This document shows, piece by piece, positions 1-8,787 of a stretch of 26,736 nucleotides of DNA. The position numbers and the translations under genes were made by a program. Within the stretch, counting starts at the first letter, position 1. Each line of letters starts with the position of its first letter. The notes beneath the pieces are model-generated. The model saw nothing but the letters and a program-made list of their open reading frames with translations. It made no database searches and was not told the origin of the DNA. Origin of the DNA: Bodo saltans (Eukaryota; Euglenozoa; Kinetoplastea; Eubodonida; Bodonidae). Location of the stretch: the NCBI GenBank assembly GCA_001460835.1, contig CYKH01000267.1, positions 4,841 to 31,576 of the forward strand, read 5' to 3'.

Positions 1-54
1 CTAACTTCATGAGGGATTTGAAGGACAATATGCGTTCCCAGAACAGCAAAGATT
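1..54 (+). repeat. Partial direct repeat, left copy (window edge)
   Basis: These 54 bases match 358-411 at 52 of 54 positions (differences at 2 and 14), with an offset of 357 bases, exactly 119 codons. Both copies read in the same frame and encode the peptide MRDLKDNMRSQNSKD. The match stops abruptly where a run of 12 T begins. Its left edge lies outside the window, so the full repeat length is unknown. It may be the tail of an upstream duplicate of this gene, or a duplicated 5' segment of the first kinase gene. Confidence 0.85.
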
Positions 55-75
55 TTTTTTTTTTCGGCTTTGCAG
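53..75 (+). promoter_or_regulatory. Putative spliced-leader acceptor for kinase gene 1
   Basis: A run of 12 T followed by CGGCTTTGCAG has the pyrimidine-tract-plus-AG form of a trans-splice acceptor. The first ATG after the AG is at 87, in frame with the kinase. This favours 87 over the earlier in-frame ATG at 9, which would translate the tract as FFFFGFAG. The function is inferred from kinetoplastid gene layout. Confidence 0.5.
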
Positions 76-86
76 GGCTGCACAGT

Positions 87-1811
87 ATGCCTTCTGAAGC
101 ACTGTTCAGTCAGTCAATGCTCTTCGGGGAAAGCGTTACCGGTGCAAGTGCTATTGCTCGTATGCGAGAACATCATCACGACGATGACGACGATAGTCAC
201 GAGGCTGCTCAAGGCGCGAATAAGAATGCTGATCGGAAGCACAGTGCTGACCATGGGACCGACATGAACGCCAGCAACAAGCACACTGGCGAAAAGACGT
301 CCAGCAAGAAAGCAGCAGCCATCAATGGTAGCTGCAGCGGCAGTGGTGGGGAGGTGTCGAACTTCATGAGAGATTTGAAGGACAATATGCGTTCCCAGAA
401 CAGCAAAGATTCACAAATGTTGACCACTTCGTCATCCACAGAAAGCCCTGCGTTGAAGGCAAGCAGGAATTCCAATGGATCTATCGCAGGGGGAGGTCCG
501 CTTGCCGATTCCTCGTCTGCCGACGCCTCTGGTGTGGTAGCGAACGGTGGTGACGCAGCAACAGCAAACCAACAGCGGCAAGTGACCACAGAAGTAGAGG
601 TTGGTGTGCGACGTGTGCCAGATGCACTTCAACAAACCATTCTTCAATCTGTGATGTGGTCACTAGGCAACTCACTGTTGTCCGGTGGGGGTGCGGCGAA
701 AGCTATGCAGATGGATGATGCGCCTCCCATGGTGAAGCAGCACAGCGAGCAGCAACAAATGAAGAAGCAGTCCAGCATAGCATCGCAAGGATCCAGCGCA
801 GAAGGAGGAGTTGCTGGTGGCGGTGGTGGCAATTCTGGAAGGGAGGACAGTAACGATGGCGTCTCCGATGACACCCCACAACAATCACCAACTCCCCGAC
901 AACAACAACAACAACCAGTGCAACCAGTTTTGATGAGCATTAACCCATTTGGTGGAAGGTCTGTGACGAGCGGCCCTGCCCTGCGTGAAACCATCGAGGC
1001 AGCAGATGGCACCGTGTACGTCCGTAGTAGTCGTGTGCTGGGAACTGGCAGTTTTGGTTGTGTGTACATGGGAATGGAGCAGCACACAGGCCGTTTGGTG
1101 GCGATGAAGTTCCTCCCCCTTCCCTCAGACGCTGACGAAATTCATGTCCTTCAAAACGAAGTAGAAACCATGGAAACCGTCATGGATGCGAACCTTGTCG
1201 AGTTCTACGGATATGCGTTTGTCGACAACATGATTGTGTTGATGATGGAGTGTCTGGTCGCTGGATCCTTGAGTGGCATGTTGACCACCTTTGAGACTCT
1301 TCCGGAGCCAACGACGATTAATTTTGTCCGTGACGTGCTAAAAGGTCTTCATAGGCTCCACAGCATGGGCATTGTCCACCGCGACGTGAAGCCTCAGAAC
1401 GTCTTGATTGCCGCCAATGGTCACTGCAAGATTTCTGATTTCGGTGCGAGCGCTTCCATCAACGAGCTGGCTCGCCGCCATGAAGGAGGCGCTGAGGTGC
1501 AGGGCACGCCAATCTACTTAGCACCGGAAGCAGCGCGAGGTCACGCTGAGCCGAAGTCAGACGTGTGGAGTGTTGGCATTATGTACCTTCAACTGATTAC
1601 AGGGTCGATTCCGTATGATGCAACTGCTATGTCAGGCGGAGTGGGAGCGGTGGTGTTTGGCATTGGTAGCGGGAAATTACACCCTATCATTCCAACAAAT
1701 TTGACGCCGTTTGCGCGTGCCTTTGTCGATGGGTGTTTGGCCGTGAACGTGGATCAGCGCCTTACCGCCAATGATTTGCTTCGACTCCCGCTGTTCGATG
1801 GTCAATTTTAG
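87..1811 (+). CDS. STE11/MAP3K-like protein kinase, short soluble paralogue
   Basis: The 574-residue product is disordered for roughly 300 residues and ends in a complete Ser/Thr kinase domain (about 308-574). Visible catalytic elements are the glycine loop GTGSFG (319-324), VAMK (Lys341), HRDVKPQN (Asp433), DFG (Asp451) and an APE motif. The domain resembles STE11/MAP3K kinases and predicts an active cytosolic enzyme. It is closely related to the C-termini of the next two genes but lacks their membrane helices and cyclase-like domain. A motif TILQSVMWS near residue 184 is shared with both. The N-terminus has a His/Asp run, and Q- and G-rich tracts follow. The frame is open upstream to the window edge, so a longer protein starting at 9 or outside the window is possible; 87 is chosen because it is the first ATG after a likely splice acceptor. 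Kinase assignment is firm; substrate is unknown. Confidence 0.88.
   Translation: MPSEALFSQSMLFGESVTGASAIARMREHHHDDDDDSHEAAQGANKNADRKHSADHGTDMNASNKHTGEKTSSKKAAAINGSCSGSGGEVSNFMRDLKDNMRSQNSKDSQMLTTSSSTESPALKASRNSNGSIAGGGPLADSSSADASGVVANGGDAATANQQRQVTTEVEVGVRRVPDALQQTILQSVMWSLGNSLLSGGGAAKAMQMDDAPPMVKQHSEQQQMKKQSSIASQGSSAEGGVAGGGGGNSGREDSNDGVSDDTPQQSPTPRQQQQQPVQPVLMSINPFGGRSVTSGPALRETIEAADGTVYVRSSRVLGTGSFGCVYMGMEQHTGRLVAMKFLPLPSDADEIHVLQNEVETMETVMDANLVEFYGYAFVDNMIVLMMECLVAGSLSGMLTTFETLPEPTTINFVRDVLKGLHRLHSMGIVHRDVKPQNVLIAANGHCKISDFGASASINELARRHEGGAEVQGTPIYLAPEAARGHAEPKSDVWSVGIMYLQLITGSIPYDATAMSGGVGAVVFGIGSGKLHPIIPTNLTPFARAFVDGCLAVNVDQRLTANDLLRLPLFDGQF
358..411 (+). repeat. Partial direct repeat, right copy (inside kinase gene 1)
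   Basis: Second copy of the 54-base segment at the left edge, here embedded in the disordered N-terminal half of the first kinase gene. It is in frame and continues into coding sequence, whereas the left copy runs into a T tract. Confidence 0.85.
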
Positions 1812-2247
1812 TGTTTTTTTTTTTTTTTACCGTATTGAGAGAGATTTCCCCCCCCCCGTTAGTGGATGTGCCACTCATCATCAGTGAAGACATTTATGAT
1901 GCTGCGTTTTTTTATTTTTGTTTTTAGAATGCTAGTTCCTGAGTAGTGCTTCAATGTTTGCTTTCACTTGTTGTTTGGTTGCTTCCTTCCCTCAAACACA
2001 ATCTCCTCCCTCGACCATTCCCGCATTCTTGTTAGCTCGACAACTGAAGTCAAGTGGTTAACTGCGCTGCACCAATCAATTACTTTCGACTTTCATTCGT
2101 CAATTTTTCCTTCGGTTTTGTTGCTTCGTCTAGGGTTGATTTGGGTATTCCTGTGAAGACTTGATTTGCGCGGAGATTTGCGCTAAAGGCAAGGCACAAA
2201 ATCACTTGGATATCACAGTACTTTGGCTCACAACCCCCTGAAAACTA
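1812..2247 (+). other. Intergenic region between kinase genes 1 and 2
   Basis: It holds a run of 15 T (1814-1828), a run of 10 C (1848-1857), a first T-rich acceptor-like tract ending in AG at 1926-1927 with ATGs soon after it, and a second at 2132-2133 whose leader has no ATG before 2248. No gene is seen. The poly(A) site of gene 1 and the splice site of gene 2 presumably both lie here. Confidence 0.7.
2101..2133 (+). promoter_or_regulatory. Putative spliced-leader acceptor for kinase gene 2
   Basis: A T/C-rich stretch ends in GTCTAG, with the AG at 2132-2133. The next ATG on the strand is the predicted start at 2248, giving a leader of about 114 bases free of upstream ATGs. The competing tract ending at 1926-1927 is followed by an ATG two bases later that opens only a five-codon frame. 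Confidence 0.45.
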
Positions 2248-5200
2248 ATGCAATCGAACAAACCCCGATCCGGCAGTGGACGTGGAAGAGGGCGAGGTGG
2301 TTCCGTTTTACCAGGGGCCCTTGACGAGCAACGCATTCACGCACTTGCCGAAGTCGGCGGCTCAACGTCATCCGTAACATCCTCGCGATCATCTTCAGAG
2401 GATGAGCGAATGGCTGTTCAGCAACAGCAACAAGCGGTGCCTGCCTCAATGCCAATTCGATCGAAGCACCGCATTCACGTTCGACGGCGCTCTTCTACAA
2501 GTACCGTCGCAGGAGCGGGTGGTAGCAGTACTACCACTGTGGTGCCGGTGCCCAGTACACCAACCACAGTAGTAGATCCCCACAAAGACATTAGCAAGCG
2601 GCCTCAACAATTATTCGAAGTGCCGTCATCATTAGAGCTTCCCCGTGGGGCGCCCACCAGAAACAACACCACTTCCCCGCGCCATAGTGGCGCTCTGCAG
2701 AACGACCACCAAAATCATTATCAAAACCAACCACCAGGAAGCCCAACCTCATCGTCACCGCCCGTCACCCCACAATCCGCAGTTTCAGCCTTTGCACCGC
2801 AGCACCAGTACTCCCCCTCCGAGGGAGGTCGTCAGGCCACTTCACATGAAGAGTGTGACACAGGAACGTACGCATTTCCAACAGATTCCAACATGGAACA
2901 GAAGCAGCCGAAAAAGATCTCTCAGCACAAGCGGAGCAATAGCTTTGGACGAAAGCAGTTTCTTGTTGAAGTGGACAGAGAGGCGCTCGGCGAACTGCAA
3001 CGACTGCAGCAGCGTCGTATCTCCGGGGCATCAGCAGAAGGCTCAAGTCCCGTGTCTGTGGGAGACTGCACAGAACCTGCAACACCTGCGACTCCAGCAG
3101 CGGCAGCAGCGGGAGGAGGAAATTCCAACCTATTACCCTCTCGTCGCAAGAAAGCAATCAAATCGTTGCCAACCTATGAGTCAGGCCCTCCCACGCCAGC
3201 GACGCAGGAGAGTTGCCCCAAAGGCGACTCTTCAGCATTCCGTATTGTGCAAATGAGGACAGCATCGATGCGACGAACCAATAGTGGTGCTGGTGAACAG
3301 GAGACCCATCCTAAGGCAGGTGGTGAACAATCACCACAGCCGCCGAAGGAGAACAACGACAATGAGACCGCACAGCAACAACTACTTGCGGATTCAACAC
3401 GAAAACAAGATGATGGCGATGATGGGGAACATTATCAACCGCAAAAAGAAATCGATGCCGCACAACGCCGAAAGGACGATGCGGACTTCCTTCTTAGTAT
3501 TGCGAAGGTGCGCGGCTGGTTCCGTGTGCGTACTGTCTTTGTCCTTCTCACTTTGTTTGCCGCAGCGCAACTCTTTTTCTTCTGGGCTCTCTTGGTCAAA
3601 AATTTTGAAGAATACCTTCAACGCTCAAGCAGTGCTGTCTGCACCGCAACTGCTGCAATGGTGAACAGCCAAATCAATTTATTTACCAGTGAGATTATGG
3701 GTCGAATGTCTGTAGCTGATGTTCTCGTCGAGGCGATCATGCAGGCGCAAAACGAAATAGGAATGAACGCAACAAAGTTCACGGACGGCTCTTTTGATCT
3801 TACAGATTTTTGTAGCGGCTTTTACGGAGGGTTTCTAGCCTTGGCAATTTACTACAGCAATGGAACGAGACTGTTTTATTCTCCATGTGCTGCCTACCTT
3901 GCGTCGCCAACGCTGTCCACTGAAACGTTGCCAGTGGTTGGGAAGGGCTCTGACTCGTTTGACTTCACGAGTGGGCGCTACACGATTTCATTTACGTCAG
4001 AGGTCAATCGTACCACATCTGTAGCCGACGATGGAGGTGGGGCAATGTCCAGCAACTTTACGTACATATACCGGAGTTACATTGTAAAGCTCTTGATGTC
4101 GAAAGAAGTGTTTGGCTGGGTGCTGTTGGGGGCAATTTCTCCTGCGTACAGTTCGGCAACCCTTCTTCGTGGCACCAGAGTGTTGGTCGCCTCCGGCGAT
4201 ACTGCTGTTGTGAACACGCTCAACTTCGACGATACGCCCACATACAGCACTTTGCAACCGACAGGAACGGCATCCGGGCTTCTCTCGCACTATTACTCGT
4301 CGTGTGGTGGGGGCACCACACACACATGGTACACTGTGAATATCGTCGATGATAATGTTGGTCCTGCCGTACCGACCGAATTTCCTGGTGTGAGCATCGA
4401 AGACGCCGTAGTAGTTATGTGCGGAGTGATCTGCACAACAAATGCAAGTGGCGCCGTTAACTGCGACGGGTCGTACAATCAGATACGTGTGGTTATCTCA
4501 ACAGTTGTTGATGACTCGACCGGGACCATCGAAGCATTCAAGATTGTTGCGACCGGTGCTGCGGGACTTGTAGTGGCGCTGTTCTTTGTACTTACGTTGG
4601 GCATTACTGTGCCCATCAACGTCCTCAACCACCGTATTATTGCCGTCCTTAGTGGCGTCCCTTGGCAACGCTCGAAATTCGACAAAGTGCTCATCAACGT
4701 CACGAGATGGTTTTGGATTCGTGACGTTCGAGCGCTGCTTCGTCAGTTTCACATCATGGCACTCTTTTTCACCGCAAATAGAAAATACGTTCCTGATTTT
4801 GTGCTTTTCCGGCAGATGGACCTGCTTCGCGGAGACAAGGAAATTGAACGCCTCCTTGCAAGCCTCACGCTCGAAGACTGGGCCTCGTCCGCAGCTATCG
4901 GTGGGACATCACTGCAAGGTGGGGACGGAGCGGTAGCACTAGGCCGCGCCGGTAACGTCTCCGGTGTCGTCGTACCAGGAATGCCTGCTACTGCTGTGGG
5001 AGGAGGGAGTGCCCCTTTTGGAGCACTCGGTGACGACGATCAAGAGATGGAGATGATTCGACATGCGTTAGTGGCAGAACACACCCAACAACAGCAGCAG
5101 CAGCAACTGCAACGCGCACAATTTCAGCAACAACAACAGCAGCAGCAAGGAGTGTTTGCTCTGGAACAGAACCATTTGAGCGGTGAGGCTGCTGTTGACG

Positions 5201-8200
5201 GAGCAGGATCGTTGCCGGTAAGCATTATCAACCGACCAGCAGCGACGACGGCAGGAGCAAACGGAGGCGATACGTCTTACGTGAGCGACGAGGCGCATGG
5301 ATTGTTGCCTGTTCACAATCACTCCAACAACAACCCTGCAGATGACTTCTTGCAGGCAGTTGGGGGTCTTGGGGGGAGTGCCCATCATCGCATCGCTGCA
5401 GCATCATCTGTTTTATTTCCCAGCACACGACAATCAACATTTGCTGACGCAGATGACGATGGAGTCCTTCGAGTTGCATCGAAAGCGAGCGGTTTAGGAG
5501 ATGCGAACACCGATTTTGCAGGCGACGGTAACAACGTTGGGAGTGACGAACCCATGCAGCGTCGCCAAGAGTCTGAGCAATTCTCATTTGACGAAGGCGG
5601 TTCCCTCCGCCCAGGAGAGCTCTTCACACATCATCACCACCCAGGAATGCTAGGTATGAGTTCCCCGGGCGGTGCGCCGTCGTTATCGAACACGACCCAT
5701 AATCAGACATACGCAAGTCAGCCAGCAGCGCTTACCACACCGCCACAGGCTGCCACCTCCATTAAAGGCCCTACTGTATTCCGCATCGGTGGGTTAATGG
5801 GCCTCGGGTATGTAGAGTCCTGCACGCTCATGTGCATCAAAGTGGGAGGGCTGGAAGAAGCATTTGAGGGTGCATTTGATCTGACCGCACGGCAACATCG
5901 TAAAATATTCGCCGCGATTCACACCGTGGTGCGCCGACATCAAGGAAACGTCTACGAACGCACAGGAGAGCGTGTGTCTGTATCGTGGAACGCCTTTGAG
6001 GCCCGTGCCGACCACACACTGAGAGCCGTCCGCTGTGCACGAGATTTAGGAAACGTCTTCAAGGAATTTCGCAAAGAAGGCTTACGTCTTGGGATTGTGG
6101 TGCATCAAGGTCCTGTGGTGTGTGGCATTACTGGCGACAATCGTGAGGTCGCAAGTGTATTGTTTGGGCAGGCACCAAACTTTCTGGTGAGGCTTGCAAA
6201 CCTTGCCGCGCAGCTGACGTTTTTCTCTGTGCTGATCACGGAGCCGGTGAAGCAAGCTGTAAGTATTTTCTTTGAATGCGTGATTGTCGACGTGATTCGT
6301 GATTCTATCACCGGAGCTACTGTATCTGTCTTTGATGTCCGCCAAGCCACCGAGACGAAAGGAAAACTGCAAAAATCCGCCGGGGCTGGACTTAACACGT
6401 TTGTTGTAGAGTACACCACTGCGTTTGCACAATTTCGATCGCATCAATTTTACGACGCGCTTGCTCGCCTGACACTTCTCCAAGTAACTGCTCCCAACGA
6501 TGCCCTTGTATCTCGCTTAGTCCGGCTTTGTGCGTTCTACGCAGAGCGGCAAGCACTCCTCCCTCGTCCGTACATGAGATCCACGCCCCAGTGGTGTTTA
6601 TACGAAGTCGACGCTGAGGAGGGCATTTCAAAACTGGCAGCAAATGCAGCGGCAAACACAGCGGCGGCGACGGCACCGTCGCAATTTGGTGCAGATGATC
6701 CACTCAATTCTCATCCAACCTCTGCGTCGTTTATTGGCGACCATTCTGCGGCAGCGATGGTGCGTGCGTCTCTTACGCGGCGTGTTGGCGGTGGGGGCGG
6801 AACGGGAGGTTGGCCATCGCCAGGTGCTAAGATCGGTTCAGGCGGTACCACCACCGGAACCACTGCAACGTCGAGCAGCGTCAACTCTCGTGACCCAACA
6901 TCACTACCCGCATCCCAGATACAGCGACAATACTCAAACATCACGATCTCATCGGCAACCTCATCGGTCATCACTGCTGGTGCACCAGCAGCGCATGCTG
7001 GAGCATCTCAACCCCCTCCCAGAACTTCATCCTCGCCGATCCCATCAAACATATCTCGTGGCGTCAGTCCGTCACATGGTGGCGGTGGCGGTGGTGGGAG
7101 CGCAGGAAACGCATTCAAAGCGGCAGTACTTGCACATGTTCAAGAAAAACGTCAACACATCGCAGACACATCAAAGCCAGTATCGTCCTTTGTCACAGAG
7201 CTGCGGACATCCATGCAGCAACGGCAGCAGCTTCAGCAACAGCAGCAACAACAAGTGCAAAATGGCCAAGATGCAACTTCTTTATCTGTTTCAGCTGCGG
7301 GATCTCGGTCGTTTAATCGGCCGGAAGGTTCTGGTGGCGCCGCGCAATCCGAAAGTGCGTGGAAGAGTGTTCCTGATGGACTAGAAGAAACGTTTGCCAC
7401 TGTCAACGTGTCGCTGCGCATGGTCGACGTCCAACCACCTGCTAGTGGTGGAAGTCAAGAGGGTGACCAAGAGGAGGGAAGAGAGCAGTTCCGAGTACTG
7501 TCACCACAATCTGCTGGCACTGTGTCAGCAGTGACCACTTCCCCACCGGCGCCTCTGAAGATGCCGCCAACGCCATTCCACGTGCCATCAGCAGGAGCTC
7601 CTCTGCCACGCGCATCGCCAGCCACCGCCGCCGCCTTTGAGAACACACTCATTGAGTCCGTCGGCTGGTCACTGGCCCCTGGACCGCCCCCACTTGCCCC
7701 GCCGCAAAATTTGACAACGTCCCAGCAACACCATTTTACAGCAGCAACATCGTCCAATGTCTCCGATGACAACAAGAATCCAAGCAAAAGTATTTCATGT
7801 GGCAGTGAGGCGGCAGGAGGGCATTCATCTTCAACCCCATCGTCGACGCCATCGAAGCAAGCATCGCAACTAGCACCACCACCGGTCGCTCAGCGTGGAC
7901 GGGCAGGGAGTGGTCAACAGCAACAAACGCCAAAACTTCAAGGGAAAACATCGCCACCTGTCCTTCCGGTTTACATTACTGACTCCCAAGGCAATGTGTT
8001 TGTGCGGAGCAGTCGTGTGCTAGGGACTGGGAGCTTTGGTTGCGTGTATATGGGTATGGAGCAGTCAACAGGGCGCTTGGTCGCGATGAAATTCCTCCCC
8101 CTCCCTTCTGCCGAAGGAGAGGTTCGTCTTCTGCAGAATGAAGTTGCGACGATGGAAAACGTTATGGATGCCAACTTAGTAGAATTCTACGGATTTGCGT

Positions 8201-8787
8201 TCGTAGATAATATGATCGTTTTGATGATGGAATGCCTTGTCGCTGGCTCGTTGTCCGGTGTTTTGAGCACGTTTGCGACGTTGCCGGAGCCGACCACAAT
8301 TAATTTCATGCGAGATGTCCTCAGAGGTCTTCACAAGCTGCACAGCATGGGTATCGTCCACCGCGACGTGAAACCCCAGAACGTCTTGATGGCCGCCAAC
8401 GGTCACTGCAAGATTTCTGACTTTGGTGCAAGTGCCTCGATTCACGAGCTCGTTCGCCGCCACGACGGAGGTGCTGAGGTGCAGGGCACGCCGATCTACT
8501 TGGCCCCGGAAGCAGCACGAGGCCACGCTGAACCAAAGTCGGATGTGTGGAGTGTTGGAATTATGTATCTCCAACTGACCACTGGCTCAATCCCTTACGA
8601 TGGAAAGTCTATCTCCGGTGGTGTGGGTGCGGTGGTGTTTGGCATTGGTAGCGGAAGACTACGTCCTATCATTCCGAAGAATCTTAGCCCCCTTGCTCGC
8701 AGCTTTGTCGAGGGGTGCCTAGCGTCTGACGTCAACGAGAGGCTTACTGCAGATCAACTCCTCGATCTTCCACTGTTCAGTGTTTAG
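2248..8787 (+). CDS. Two-TM receptor-like protein: ectodomain, degenerate cyclase domain and STE11-like kinase
   Basis: The product has 2179 residues. Order: disordered N-terminus with RRxS-type sites (1-425); TM1 (about 429-452); ectodomain with several N-glycosylation sequons and cysteines (453-765), perhaps Cache-like; TM2 (766-793); juxtamembrane linker with YVP at 847; Q-, G- and S-rich insert; class III cyclase-like domain (about 1185-1375); TPR-like helical block (1389-1460); disordered linker; kinase (about 1917-2179). The cyclase-like domain keeps HQGPVVCGITGD and the Asn1311/Arg1315 pair, but Lys1198 sits where the first metal Asp belongs and Glu1241 replaces the second in GER, so cyclase activity is doubtful. 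The kinase has GTGSFG (from 1926), Lys1948, HRD Asp2040 and DFG Asp2058, and should be active. A likely role is a plasma-membrane or flagellar receptor kinase; ligand and location are not shown by the sequence. ATG 2248 is the first after the preferred acceptor. Confidence 0.9.
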   Translation: MQSNKPRSGSGRGRGRGGSVLPGALDEQRIHALAEVGGSTSSVTSSRSSSEDERMAVQQQQQAVPASMPIRSKHRIHVRRRSSTSTVAGAGGSSTTTVVPVPSTPTTVVDPHKDISKRPQQLFEVPSSLELPRGAPTRNNTTSPRHSGALQNDHQNHYQNQPPGSPTSSSPPVTPQSAVSAFAPQHQYSPSEGGRQATSHEECDTGTYAFPTDSNMEQKQPKKISQHKRSNSFGRKQFLVEVDREALGELQRLQQRRISGASAEGSSPVSVGDCTEPATPATPAAAAAGGGNSNLLPSRRKKAIKSLPTYESGPPTPATQESCPKGDSSAFRIVQMRTASMRRTNSGAGEQETHPKAGGEQSPQPPKENNDNETAQQQLLADSTRKQDDGDDGEHYQPQKEIDAAQRRKDDADFLLSIAKVRGWFRVRTVFVLLTLFAAAQLFFFWALLVKNFEEYLQRSSSAVCTATAAMVNSQINLFTSEIMGRMSVADVLVEAIMQAQNEIGMNATKFTDGSFDLTDFCSGFYGGFLALAIYYSNGTRLFYSPCAAYLASPTLSTETLPVVGKGSDSFDFTSGRYTISFTSEVNRTTSVADDGGGAMSSNFTYIYRSYIVKLLMSKEVFGWVLLGAISPAYSSATLLRGTRVLVASGDTAVVNTLNFDDTPTYSTLQPTGTASGLLSHYYSSCGGGTTHTWYTVNIVDDNVGPAVPTEFPGVSIEDAVVVMCGVICTTNASGAVNCDGSYNQIRVVISTVVDDSTGTIEAFKIVATGAAGLVVALFFVLTLGITVPINVLNHRIIAVLSGVPWQRSKFDKVLINVTRWFWIRDVRALLRQFHIMALFFTANRKYVPDFVLFRQMDLLRGDKEIERLLASLTLEDWASSAAIGGTSLQGGDGAVALGRAGNVSGVVVPGMPATAVGGGSAPFGALGDDDQEMEMIRHALVAEHTQQQQQQQLQRAQFQQQQQQQQGVFALEQNHLSGEAAVDGAGSLPVSIINRPAATTAGANGGDTSYVSDEAHGLLPVHNHSNNNPADDFLQAVGGLGGSAHHRIAAASSVLFPSTRQSTFADADDDGVLRVASKASGLGDANTDFAGDGNNVGSDEPMQRRQESEQFSFDEGGSLRPGELFTHHHHPGMLGMSSPGGAPSLSNTTHNQTYASQPAALTTPPQAATSIKGPTVFRIGGLMGLGYVESCTLMCIKVGGLEEAFEGAFDLTARQHRKIFAAIHTVVRRHQGNVYERTGERVSVSWNAFEARADHTLRAVRCARDLGNVFKEFRKEGLRLGIVVHQGPVVCGITGDNREVASVLFGQAPNFLVRLANLAAQLTFFSVLITEPVKQAVSIFFECVIVDVIRDSITGATVSVFDVRQATETKGKLQKSAGAGLNTFVVEYTTAFAQFRSHQFYDALARLTLLQVTAPNDALVSRLVRLCAFYAERQALLPRPYMRSTPQWCLYEVDAEEGISKLAANAAANTAAATAPSQFGADDPLNSHPTSASFIGDHSAAAMVRASLTRRVGGGGGTGGWPSPGAKIGSGGTTTGTTATSSSVNSRDPTSLPASQIQRQYSNITISSATSSVITAGAPAAHAGASQPPPRTSSSPIPSNISRGVSPSHGGGGGGGSAGNAFKAAVLAHVQEKRQHIADTSKPVSSFVTELRTSMQQRQQLQQQQQQQVQNGQDATSLSVSAAGSRSFNRPEGSGGAAQSESAWKSVPDGLEETFATVNVSLRMVDVQPPASGGSQEGDQEEGREQFRVLSPQSAGTVSAVTTSPPAPLKMPPTPFHVPSAGAPLPRASPATAAAFENTLIESVGWSLAPGPPPLAPPQNLTTSQQHHFTAATSSNVSDDNKNPSKSISCGSEAAGGHSSSTPSSTPSKQASQLAPPPVAQRGRAGSGQQQQTPKLQGKTSPPVLPVYITDSQGNVFVRSSRVLGTGSFGCVYMGMEQSTGRLVAMKFLPLPSAEGEVRLLQNEVATMENVMDANLVEFYGFAFVDNMIVLMMECLVAGSLSGVLSTFATLPEPTTINFMRDVLRGLHKLHSMGIVHRDVKPQNVLMAANGHCKISDFGASASIHELVRRHDGGAEVQGTPIYLAPEAARGHAEPKSDVWSVGIMYLQLTTGSIPYDGKSISGGVGAVVFGIGSGRLRPIIPKNLSPLARSFVEGCLASDVNERLTADQLLDLPLFSV

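Noticed and set aside
1814-1828. T runs (also 8837-8852) as transcription terminators
   Set aside because: Such tracts are expected between kinetoplastid genes for trans-splicing and polyadenylation, and the next gene continues on the same strand.
1968-2156. 62-codon frame between kinase genes 1 and 2
   Set aside because: It lies in T-rich intergenic sequence, crosses a likely splice acceptor and has no protein-like features.
6644-7384. Plus-strand frame of 246 codons overlapping kinase gene 2
   Set aside because: It is out of frame with a clearly coding region, has R/Q/H-rich shadow composition and no conserved motif.
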